Assembly: GCA_014380155.1 (NCBI GenBank)
Contig: JACMKJ010000114.1
Span: 1-8,662 of the forward strand
DNA: 8,662 bases
Reading direction: 5' to 3'
Origin: Rhizobacter sp.
GTDB lineage: Bacteria; Pseudomonadota; Gammaproteobacteria; Burkholderiales; Burkholderiaceae_C
Positions 1 through 5,706 of the stretch are shown piece by piece. Position numbers and translations under genes: made by a program. The notes below the pieces were generated by a model that worked only from the letters and a program-made list of their open reading frames with translations, ran no database searches and was not told where the DNA came from. The number at the start of each line of letters is the position of its first letter. The first letter of the stretch is position 1.

Positions 1-2
1 AG

Positions 3-611
3 CAAGTGCGCGTGCAGATCGAAGAAGCCACCTCCGACTACGACCGCGAAAAGCTGCAAGAGCGCGTGGCCAAGCTGGCCGGCGGCGTCGCCGTCATCAA
101 GGTCGGTGCTGCCACCGAAGTCGAGATGAAGGAAAAGAAGGCCCGCGTTGAAGACGCCCTGCACGCAACCCGCGCTGCTGTGGAAGAAGGCATCGTGGCC
201 GGTGGTGGCGTGGCTCTGCTGCGCGCCCGCCAGGCTGCTGGTGTGATCAAGGGTGACAACCCCGATCAAGACGCTGGCATCAAGCTGGTGTTGAAGGCCA
301 TCGAAGCGCCCCTGCGCGAGATCGTCGCCAACGCCGGTGGCGAGCCGAGCGTGGTGGTCAACGCCATCCTGGGTGGCAAAGGCAACTACGGCTTCAACGC
401 TGCCAACGACACCTATGGCGACATGATCGAAATGGGCATCCTGGACCCGACCAAGGTGACCCGCACCGCGCTGCAAAACGCAGCATCGGTGTCGTCACTG
501 ATGTTGACGACCGAAGCCATGGTCGCTGAGTCCCCCAAGGATGACGCTCCCTCGGGCGGCGGCGGCATGGGTGGCATGGGCGGGATGGGCGGCATGGGCA
601 TGGACATGTAA
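3..611 (+). CDS. groL: Chaperonin GroEL (Hsp60), C-terminal part, 5' end outside window
   Basis: This is the last 202 codons of the ATP-driven cytosolic chaperonin that folds client proteins inside a double-ring cage with GroES. Family length is about 548 residues, so roughly the N-terminal 345 are missing to the left. The visible part covers the end of the apical domain, the second intermediate segment and the second equatorial segment. Recognisable are the IEEATSDYDREKLQERVAKL stretch, the nucleotide-pocket glycines in VAGGGVAL (bases about 195-220), and GILDPTKVTR, whose Asp (bases 444-446) corresponds to the nucleotide-contacting D495 of E. coli. The protein ends in four GGM repeats and GMDM, the flexible tail that lines the cage. 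The reading frame is intact to the TAA at 609-611. groES would be expected upstream, outside the window. An intrinsic terminator follows 35 bases after the stop, so groL ends its transcript here. Identification is near certain. Confidence 0.98.
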   Translation, partial: QVRVQIEEATSDYDREKLQERVAKLAGGVAVIKVGAATEVEMKEKKARVEDALHATRAAVEEGIVAGGGVALLRARQAAGVIKGDNPDQDAGIKLVLKAIEAPLREIVANAGGEPSVVVNAILGGKGNYGFNAANDTYGDMIEMGILDPTKVTRTALQNAASVSSLMLTTEAMVAESPKDDAPSGGGGMGGMGGMGGMGMDM

Positions 612-1817
612 GTCCAAGCCGCTGTGGGCCACACTGGCCTTCCGCGAAAGGGCTGCTTCGGCAGCCCTTTTTCTTTGGTCGCTTATTTGGTTGTTCAACT
701 GTTCTTCGGCACCAGAAGCCGCGCGGCTCGCCCGGGCACGCGTCGCCGGCACACACAGGTCGATGCGGCGCAGGTTGGCCACGTTGTCATAAGGCGCGCT
801 CTCGAAGCGCACGCGCAAGCCCGTGCCCAGCACCTGCACGATCAGGTCGGGCCGCTGCTCGACGGCCGACCCGCCCTCGGCCACGTGCTGAAAGCGGAAC
901 AGGTAGTTGCCTTGTTCGTCTGTCATCGCCTGGCCCAGGTGCTCACGGCCGCCGGCGCCGGTGTAGGGCGCTCCGTCATGGCGCTCGGCCGGCGATCGTG
1001 TGTAGCGTTGAAAGCGCAGCAGCAGGCCCGGCGCCGGCTCGACCTGGTAACGCTGGCGCACCGCCATGTCGCGGATGTTGGCGATGGCCGCCAACTCGGT
1101 ATGCGCCAGCCGCCCGATGCCGGCCTGCATCGGCAAGGCCTTGAACGGCACCCGTTTCACCGTGGTCTGCAAAGCGTCGACAGCATCGTCTTGCGATGCC
1201 ATGGCGTCGATCTCGGCCACGCTCAAGGCGCGTGACTGGAACACCAGACCCACCGCCACATTGGGCAAGCCGCTGGGAATGACCAGCGGCGTGAGCTCGG
1301 GCGTGGCATCGAGCCGCGCCCGCAGGCGCTCGGGGTAGAGCTTTTCGACCACCTTCAGCAGCTGCGGGCAACGTGTGCACACCGCGACCAAGTCGAAAGG
1401 CGGGTCGACCACGAGGTAGTCGTCGCGACCGGGGTTGAAGAGGCAGGCACCGGTGTAGGTCTTGACGTTGCCGTAGACCACATGGTCAGCCTGGCTGGCG
1501 GGCAGCGAGCAGGCGATCACCAGGTCGTCGAAATGATCGTCCAGGCCGCCATCGTTCGAGGCGATCTCGGCGCGCAACAGGCCATCGGCCACGGTGGGCA
1601 ACCCGACGCGTTGCGCCGAGTCGCGCCAGGCTTCGCGGGTTGGTTGGTGCTGCACCTGCAGCGACCACTGCGAGCCGGTGACCACGACCGTTGTGCCGAC
1701 CGTTCCGTCGTGCACCCCGTTGCCTGTGGCTGCCCCGCTGACGATGAAGCGTTGTGCATACGCGGCGTTGCGGCTCTTGACTCGCAGCGTCCAGCTTCCC
1801 TGCATGGTGATGGCCAT
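495..1817 (-). CDS. Hypothetical protein, TTR-like/CarboxypepD_reg-like segment, 3' end probably damaged
   Basis: I do not recognise this gene as a named family. The ATG at 1817 is chosen because AGGAGA (1830-1825 on the minus strand) sits 7 bases upstream. The 440-residue product has no signal peptide or membrane segment. Residues 5-105 look beta-rich. Residues 137-160 carry a CTRC pair (C147, C150) in FDLVAVCTRC. Residues 296-355 (GQAMTDEQGNYLFRFQ to LRRIDLCVP) resemble the Ig-like carboxypeptidase-regulatory/transthyretin type of beta fold. After about residue 357 the sequence becomes Arg/Ala-rich and loses that character. Residues 381-390 are encoded by the groL terminator. Residues 403-440 are antisense to the groL coding sequence, giving a His/Ala-rich tail that mirrors the GGM repeats. 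The true C-terminus is therefore doubtful. In a neighbouring frame two stops, at 695-697 and 683-685, lie just before the terminator, as expected if an indel removed the original end. A real gene is likely; its end and function are not established. Confidence 0.62.
   Translation of the reverse strand: MAITMQGSWTLRVKSRNAAYAQRFIVSGAATGNGVHDGTVGTTVVVTGSQWSLQVQHQPTREAWRDSAQRVGLPTVADGLLRAEIASNDGGLDDHFDDLVIACSLPASQADHVVYGNVKTYTGACLFNPGRDDYLVVDPPFDLVAVCTRCPQLLKVVEKLYPERLRARLDATPELTPLVIPSGLPNVAVGLVFQSRALSVAEIDAMASQDDAVDALQTTVKRVPFKALPMQAGIGRLAHTELAAIANIRDMAVRQRYQVEPAPGLLLRFQRYTRSPAERHDGAPYTGAGGREHLGQAMTDEQGNYLFRFQHVAEGGSAVEQRPDLIVQVLGTGLRVRFESAPYDNVANLRRIDLCVPATRARASRAASGAEEQLNNQISDQRKRAAEAALSRKASVAHSGLDLHVHAHAAHPAHATHAAAARGSVILGGLSDHGFGRQHQ
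647..676 (+). terminator. Intrinsic terminator of groL
   Basis: A perfect 10-bp stem (AAAGGGCTGC at 647-656, GCAGCCCTTT at 661-670) closes on a stable TTCG tetraloop and runs into a T-rich tract (668-676, with one C). It lies 35 bases after the groL stop. Read from the minus strand the hairpin also forms, but it is followed by TTTCGCGG, so termination in that direction should be weaker. The minus-strand ORF 495-1817 runs straight through this element, which is discussed under that gene. Confidence 0.93.
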
Positions 1818-1824
1818 GGTCGAC

Positions 1825-1830
1825 TCTCCT
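1825..1830 (-). promoter_or_regulatory. Ribosome binding site of the 495-1817 gene
   Basis: On the minus strand AGGAGA lies 7 bases before the ATG at 1817. It fixes the start against a longer open frame that continues back to 2003. It is one of the few clear Shine-Dalgarno sites in this window. Confidence 0.8.
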
Positions 1831-1937
1831 GAAGATGCTCTGGGCCTCCCTGCCTGATGACAAAGCGGGAACCCCTTGTGAGCGCAGTGTTGCCGCAGAG
1901 CGAGGGGGTGTCCTTGAGCGACCTGAAAGGTTCTGAA

Positions 1938-1947
1938 ACGCATGCGT
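1938..1947. repeat. 10-bp perfect palindrome in divergent intergenic region
   Basis: ACGCATGCGT is self-complementary and lies 10 bases upstream of the -35 box of the DUF1631 gene, between two divergent genes. The position suits an operator, but there is only one copy and I cannot assign a regulator. Confidence 0.5.
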
Positions 1948-1957
1948 GGGCACGGGT

Positions 1958-1985
1958 TTGACAAGGCCCCGGCTCGCCTCAAAAT
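1958..1985 (+). promoter_or_regulatory. Putative sigma-70 promoter of the DUF1631 gene
   Basis: A consensus -35 box TTGACA (1958-1963) is followed after 16 bases by CAAAAT (1980-1985), which matches 4 of 6 positions of the -10 consensus. The expected transcription start falls at about 1991-1993, on or next to the ATG at 1991. No Shine-Dalgarno sequence lies between. If the promoter is real the transcript would be leaderless or nearly so. Confidence 0.55.
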
Positions 1986-1990
1986 AGCGC

Positions 1991-4156
1991 ATGCCGATTG
2001 CACCGCTACTCCAGCGCTTCGTCGACGACGAGCTCAACCGCTCCGCCGATCTCATCTCCCGCACCCTGGTCAGTACATTGGAGCAGCTGCGCCAGCCACG
2101 CGACCACCTGCTCACCGCCAGCGAACGCAAGCACTACTTCGACCTGGTGCAGGCGCTGCAACAAAATCAGGCGCTCTACCAACGCAGCTTCACCGATGCT
2201 TTGCGCAAGCTGGTGCAAACCGAGCTGTCGCCCCAGGCACAAGCACAAGCCCAACCGGCCGGCGGCACCTTGAGCCTGGGCGGGCTGGAGCTGATGGACG
2301 AGAACCGGGTCGAGTCCGACATCGAGATCTCGCGCGCCATCCAGCAAATCGACACCGGTGCCGAATGGGAGCTGCGCGAGCTGCAGACCTTCACCTCCAC
2401 GCTGCGCGGCCAGGCCCACGTGACGGCCGAATCCAACCCGCTGCGGCCGCAGTCGTATGCGCGTGCCTTGTGGCAGGCCGCCGCGGCGCTACCGGCGGCA
2501 CCCGTGCAACAGGTGATCTTGCTGCGCGTGTCGGCCACCGTGATGGCCGGCCTGCTGCGCATGGCGTTTGCAGCCGCCAGCACCCGGCTCGAATCGCAAG
2601 GCGTGACACCGGGCATCTACCGCACCGTGGTCATCGCCCCCGGCTCGGGCCTGCGCGAAGAGCCACCCGAGATGGACGTCACACGCCCGGGCGCACTCGA
2701 CGGCCTGATGCGCAGCATGCCCGGCGGCGACACCGGCTCAGGTGGAAGCACCACCGACAGCAAACGCCGCACCCTGCCCACCGCCAGCCCCGCGCTGGAG
2801 CAAGCCTTGCTGCGCGTCGAAGAGCTGCTGCGCCGTATGCCGGCCGCCGTGTCGGCCGGTGCCAGCCCGGAGGCACCCCGCCTGGCCCAGCACCGTGCTG
2901 CGCTGATGGCCACCACGGGTGAAACCGTCGATCGCCAGATCATCGAGCTGCTGTCGCGCCTGTTCGAAACCATCTTGTCCGACCGCGCCCTGCCCACCGG
3001 CCTGCACGCCGTGATTGCCCGGCTGCAGGTGTCGGCGCTGCGCATTGCCTTGCTTGACCCGAGCATGCTCGACGCCTACGACCACCCGGTGTGGGTGCTG
3101 ATGGATCGCATCGTCAGTGCCACCACCGCCTACCCGCATTCGAGCGACCCGCGCCTGGCGGCGTTGCTGAAATTCTGCGAAACGCTGGTGAGCGACATGG
3201 TCGCCGAAGCGGTGCAAGACAGCGCGCTCTATCGCCGCGCCATGGCTCGTCTCAACACATTCCTCGGCGAACAGCTCAAGCAGCAGCAACTCGCAGCGCA
3301 GACGACCATCGACGCCCTGATGCAAGCCGAGCAGGCCGAGCTGATGCAGCGCAACCTGTCGGCCCGGCTGGTCGAGCAGATGGTCAATATCCAGGTGAGC
3401 AGCGTGATACGTCGTTTCGTCACAGTGAGCTGGGCCCGTGTGCTGACCGAATCGGTGCTGCGCTTTGGCGACCAGAGCCCGCAAACCACGGGCTTCCTCA
3501 AGACAGTCGACGAGCTGCTGTGGAGCCTGAAGCCGCCCAACCACCCGCAAAGCCGCCAGCGCCTGGTCGCGCTGCTGCCCCCGATGCTGCAACGCCTGCG
3601 CGACGGCATGGGCTTGATCGACATGCCTGCGCCCGAGCAGCAAAGTGTGCTCGACGACCTGATGAAGCTGCACTCCGACGCCCTGCGCCCAGGTTCGCAG
3701 AGTGCCCCCGCAGCCACCGAAGAAAATCTCTCGCCCGAAGAGATCGTGCGGCGCATGCGTGAAGAAGTGCCGGTCGAGCCCGAGCCGCTCGATGGCCCCG
3801 GTTTCAGCGACTCGCTGATCGACCTGGCCTCGATGGAAACCGTGCCCGCCGCGCTGATGAACGCGCAAGCCGCCGAGCCCGGCGGTGACCCGCTGGCCTG
3901 GGTCAAGCACATGGCGGTGGGCGAGCGCTACCGCGTGTTTTTGCACGGCGCCTGGACTCAGGCGCAGTTGCTGTGGCGCAGTGAGCAGGATCAGTTCTTC
4001 CTGTTCGCAGGCGAGACGCCACAACGCACCCACTCGGTCAGCCGGCGTGCGCTGGAGCGATTGCGCGGCGCCGAGCTTCTGGGTCCCTTGCACGCGCACT
4101 CGCTGATCCAGCGTGCCGTCGACGGCATGTTGCGAAATCTGGCCCGGCCGGTCTGA
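1991..4156 (+). CDS. DUF1631 family protein
   Basis: This 721-residue cytosolic protein has the character of the DUF1631 family of beta- and gammaproteobacteria; database copies are sometimes labelled thymidine phosphorylase, which nothing here supports. No signal peptide or membrane helix is visible. Residues 1 to about 585 are mostly amphipathic alpha-helical, rich in Leu, Gln, Arg and Ala, with a low-complexity Gly/Ser/Thr linker (bases about 2715-2765). A Pro/Glu-rich linker follows (about 590-625, EEVPVEPEPLDG). The C-terminal module (636-721, WVKHMAVGERYRVFLHGAWTQ onward) is beta-rich and ends in a helix, with WTQAQLLWRSEQDQFFLFAGE as its core; its pattern recalls PilZ-like barrels, which is inference only. 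The start is constrained: an in-frame TAG at 1985-1987 sits two codons before the ATG, so translation cannot begin earlier. There is no Shine-Dalgarno sequence. Family assignment is from recognition of the overall pattern and the C-terminal module. Molecular function is unknown. Confidence 0.85.
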   Translation: MPIAPLLQRFVDDELNRSADLISRTLVSTLEQLRQPRDHLLTASERKHYFDLVQALQQNQALYQRSFTDALRKLVQTELSPQAQAQAQPAGGTLSLGGLELMDENRVESDIEISRAIQQIDTGAEWELRELQTFTSTLRGQAHVTAESNPLRPQSYARALWQAAAALPAAPVQQVILLRVSATVMAGLLRMAFAAASTRLESQGVTPGIYRTVVIAPGSGLREEPPEMDVTRPGALDGLMRSMPGGDTGSGGSTTDSKRRTLPTASPALEQALLRVEELLRRMPAAVSAGASPEAPRLAQHRAALMATTGETVDRQIIELLSRLFETILSDRALPTGLHAVIARLQVSALRIALLDPSMLDAYDHPVWVLMDRIVSATTAYPHSSDPRLAALLKFCETLVSDMVAEAVQDSALYRRAMARLNTFLGEQLKQQQLAAQTTIDALMQAEQAELMQRNLSARLVEQMVNIQVSSVIRRFVTVSWARVLTESVLRFGDQSPQTTGFLKTVDELLWSLKPPNHPQSRQRLVALLPPMLQRLRDGMGLIDMPAPEQQSVLDDLMKLHSDALRPGSQSAPAATEENLSPEEIVRRMREEVPVEPEPLDGPGFSDSLIDLASMETVPAALMNAQAAEPGGDPLAWVKHMAVGERYRVFLHGAWTQAQLLWRSEQDQFFLFAGETPQRTHSVSRRALERLRGAELLGPLHAHSLIQRAVDGMLRNLARPV

Positions 4157-4172
4157 GGCGAGTTGCCGGGCT

Positions 4173-4196
4173 GGTTCGTGGCAGATGTCACGACCC
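4173..4196 (+). other. Hairpin after the DUF1631 gene, possible weak terminator
   Basis: TCGTGGC (4176-4182) pairs with GTCACGA (4187-4193) around an AGAT loop, with one G:T wobble. Two further G:C pairs lie outside a one-base mismatch. It is 20 bases after the stop at 4156. No T tract follows, so it is at best a weak or Rho-assisted end. It is the only terminator-like structure I see in this gap. Confidence 0.3.
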
Positions 4197-4279
4197 GCCG
4201 ATGGAGGCCCGACACCAAAGCAACACATGCTCCTCACACCACACGCAAGTGCCGTGAACTCATTCACGCGCACATCGAT

Positions 4280-4291
4280 TTGGCGCGCCAA
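4280..4291. repeat. 12-bp perfect palindrome upstream of the 4393 gene
   Basis: TTGGCGCGCCAA is fully self-complementary and ends 15 bases before the -35 box at 4307. The position and symmetry suit an operator for a dimeric regulator. A single palindrome of this length in GC-rich DNA can also arise by chance. Confidence 0.5.
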
Positions 4292-4306
4292 TGCCGGGAT
4301 TGATCA

Positions 4307-4335
4307 CTGACAAGTGGAGAGCGCGCTTCCATACT
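4307..4335 (+). promoter_or_regulatory. Putative sigma-70 promoter of the 4393 gene
   Basis: CTGACA (4307-4312, 5 of 6 matches) and CATACT (4330-4335, 4 of 6) are separated by the optimal 17 bases. Transcription would start near 4342 and give a leader of about 50 bases. This supports the ATG at 4393 over the upstream in-frame ATG at 4291, which lies before the promoter. Confidence 0.55.
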
Positions 4336-4392
4336 CCGCCTGATTGCACACAGGTGCAGCTTGTTGCCACGATGCTCTCAGCGGAGACCCTC

Positions 4393-4584
4393 ATGAACCG
4401 AGACAACCCAGCGCCGAGCCCAGCCGCACGCGTGATCGACGCGCTGCTGCGCGCTCTGGCCCCCGGTGAAGAGTTGAGTACCGAAGCCGAAGTGCAACAG
4501 CACTTCCCGTTCGCTCGCCTGGGCGCTGACACCTCGCCCCAGGCCCATTTGCGCAGGCCGACCACGGTACCGGGTTCGCTCTAA
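4393..4584 (+). CDS. Short hypothetical protein, 63 residues
   Basis: I do not recognise this protein. Translation from the ATG at 4393 gives a soluble product beginning MNRDNPAPSPAARVIDALLR, with an amphipathic helix-like middle (VIDALLRALAPGEEL), an acidic stretch (ELSTEAEVQQ) and a basic, Pro-rich tail (HLRRPTTVPGSL). There is no membrane segment, cysteine or signal peptide. The start is chosen because GGAGA (4383-4387) lies 5 bases upstream and a good promoter lies at 4307-4335. The same frame is open back to an ATG at 4291, but that codon falls inside the palindrome and before the promoter. The gene stands alone between two unrelated neighbours. Small size and lack of a known family keep confidence moderate. 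Confidence 0.55.
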   Translation: MNRDNPAPSPAARVIDALLRALAPGEELSTEAEVQQHFPFARLGADTSPQAHLRRPTTVPGSL

Positions 4585-4595
4585 GCCACCCCTGA

Positions 4596-4613
4596 AGCGG
4601 CTGCCAGGCCGCT
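4596..4613 (+). other. Hairpin after the 4393 gene
   Basis: AGCGGC (4596-4601) pairs perfectly with GCCGCT (4608-4613) around a six-base loop, starting 11 bases after the TAA at 4582-4584. No T run follows, so this is at most a weak terminator. The rest of 4614-4879 holds no ORF I would defend. It contains a short AT-rich palindrome GAAATTTC (4729-4736) and the leader elements of the transporter gene. Confidence 0.35.
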
Positions 4614-4789
4614 CTCGCGTTACCTGAGAAGACACGCCTTCGTTGCCTGTTTTTGATGCCGCACGGCGTCTGGAAAACAGCTTTTGCACAGCCGTTTAGG
4701 TTGTCACGAAACGCGTGTGATACTCGCGGAAATTTCGCAGGCCAACCCAGCCGACGAAGTTACATCGCCGCAACACCCATCCCTGAGCG

Positions 4790-4838
4790 CGGCCCGATGA
4801 TGGCACCATTCCTGCGATCCGGTCTGACGATCGGGCCG
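4790..4838. repeat. 9-bp inverted repeat in the transporter leader
   Basis: CGGCCCGAT (4790-4798) and ATCGGGCCG (4830-4838) are perfect reverse complements separated by 31 bases. A smaller inverted repeat, ATGG-CA-CCAT (4800-4809), sits inside. The right arm falls between the proposed -35 and -10 boxes of the transporter promoter, so protein binding or cruciform formation there could affect initiation. Confidence 0.5.
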
Positions 4839-4851
4839 TTGGGAATATAGT
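4824..4851 (+). promoter_or_regulatory. Putative sigma-70 promoter of the TSUP transporter
   Basis: CTGACG (4824-4829, 4 of 6) and TATAGT (4846-4851, 5 of 6) are spaced by 16 bases. The start of transcription would be near 4857, leaving a leader of about 23 bases with no Shine-Dalgarno sequence. The motif AATATAG occurs here (4844-4850) and again directly before the ATG (4873-4879). Confidence 0.45.
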
Positions 4852-4879
4852 TCAGCAAATGCGAAATATACCAATATAG

Positions 4880-5668
4880 ATGGAAACCCTCATATTGTTG
4901 TCGACCGGCGCATTGTCCGGATTAATAGCGGGGTTGGTGGGCTTGGCAGGCGGTATCGTCGTTGTACCTGTCCTGACTTGGCTTTATGGCAGTGCAGCCT
5001 TGCATGATGCCATCGTTATTTCATGGTTTGCCGTTCTTTTTAATTCCATCGGTGCGGCAGCCAAACAATATCGAATACGCACCCCCGAAGAGCGCAGCGA
5101 AATAATCGCCAGTTCGCGCTTCTATGTGCTGGGGGCGGTGATCGTGACTCCCTTGGTGGCACTTACCCTCAATGGCGCCCGTCACCTCATCACGCCATCA
5201 CTGGTGGCCGTGCTCCAGCTGGGGCTGGCCGCCGTGATGCTGTGGCCAGTGGCCGAATCCACCGGTCAGCGGGCTTCCAACAAGTTGCTTGATCTGTGCT
5301 TCGGAGGATTGATCGGCGGTGTTTCCACCTTGATTGGCGTCGGAGGGGGCACTTACACCATTGCTTATTTTGTCTACGCAGCCAAGCGTAAATTCCAAGA
5401 TGCCATTGCCACTGCGAACATGACGGGCCTCATCATTGGCGCCCTGTCGGTGGCGGGCTATCTGGTTTCGTTGGCTTTTATGGACTCGAACACCGCCACC
5501 CACCAACCGAGCCCGATTTCCAAAATGGGCATGGTCATATTGATTGTGAGTGGCGTGATTTTTTCTTCAATGGGCGTTCGCCTATCGCAAAAACTGCCCA
5601 CTAAGGTACTGAGGAAGATTCTCGTGGTGGCGTTGATGATTTCAGCCATCCGGCTTTTGATGACTTGA
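4880..5668 (+). CDS. TSUP family membrane transporter (TauE/SafE sulfite exporter family)
   Basis: This 262-residue integral inner-membrane protein belongs to the TSUP (TauE/SafE) family, whose members move sulfite, sulfonates, thiosulfate or other small anions or organic acids. It shows the expected internal duplication: an N-terminal half with GLIAGLVGLAGGIVVVPVL (14-32) and a C-terminal half with GLIGGVSTLIGVGGG (143-157). Each half carries the family glycine-rich loop and several hydrophobic helices, and the end (KVLRKILVVALMISAIRLLM) is typical. Length is normal for the family. The start is fixed by a TAG at 4877-4879 immediately before the ATG. No Shine-Dalgarno sequence is present. GC content is clearly lower than in flanking genes (about half of bases in the lines I counted, against roughly two thirds nearby), and AT-rich codons are common, which suggests acquisition by transfer. 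It stands alone with its own promoter and terminator. Substrate cannot be told from the sequence. Confidence 0.9.
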   Translation: METLILLSTGALSGLIAGLVGLAGGIVVVPVLTWLYGSAALHDAIVISWFAVLFNSIGAAAKQYRIRTPEERSEIIASSRFYVLGAVIVTPLVALTLNGARHLITPSLVAVLQLGLAAVMLWPVAESTGQRASNKLLDLCFGGLIGGVSTLIGVGGGTYTIAYFVYAAKRKFQDAIATANMTGLIIGALSVAGYLVSLAFMDSNTATHQPSPISKMGMVILIVSGVIFSSMGVRLSQKLPTKVLRKILVVALMISAIRLLMT

Positions 5669-5678
5669 TGTTCAGGCG

Positions 5679-5704
5679 AAGGGTTGGTATTCAACCCTTT
5701 TATC
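5679..5704 (+). terminator. Intrinsic terminator of the TSUP gene
   Basis: AAGGGTTG (5679-5686) pairs perfectly with CAACCCTT (5692-5699) around a five-base loop, followed by TTTTAT. It lies 10 bases after the stop at 5668 and just before the 3' end of the convergent hydrolase gene at 5707. The minus-strand side lacks a T tract, so it mainly serves the plus strand. Confidence 0.85.
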
Positions 5705-5706
5705 GA

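Noticed and set aside
576..606. GGM-coding tandem repeat at the end of groL, and its antisense His/Ala-rich reading
   Set aside because: This is the normal flexible GroEL tail. The antisense reading is a by-product, not evidence for a metal-binding domain.
624..1235. A 203-codon plus-strand frame after groL
   Set aside because: It is antisense to the 495-1817 gene, begins before the groL terminator and passes through it, and shows no coherent domain.
1942..2922. A 326-codon plus-strand frame overlapping the start of DUF1631
   Set aside because: It overlaps DUF1631 in another frame and is an Arg/Pro/His/Ala-rich shadow with no family resemblance.
2738..4291. A 517-codon open frame on the minus strand opposite DUF1631
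   Set aside because: It is antisense to a well-supported gene, is rich in His, Gln, Gly and Arg as expected from the mirrored codons, shows no recognisable family or domain, and starts without a convincing ribosome binding site.
4291..4392. Upstream ATG giving a 97-residue version of the 4393 gene
   Set aside because: The ATG lies at the edge of the palindrome and before the promoter at 4307-4335, and it lacks a ribosome binding site; the ATG at 4393 has one.
4614..4789. Search for a small gene or ncRNA between the 4393 gene and the transporter leader
   Set aside because: A short plus-strand frame at 4653-4850 runs through the leader repeats and has no ribosome binding site or coherent protein. 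An extended -10-like TGTGATACT near 4716 has no good -35 box. I found no supported feature.
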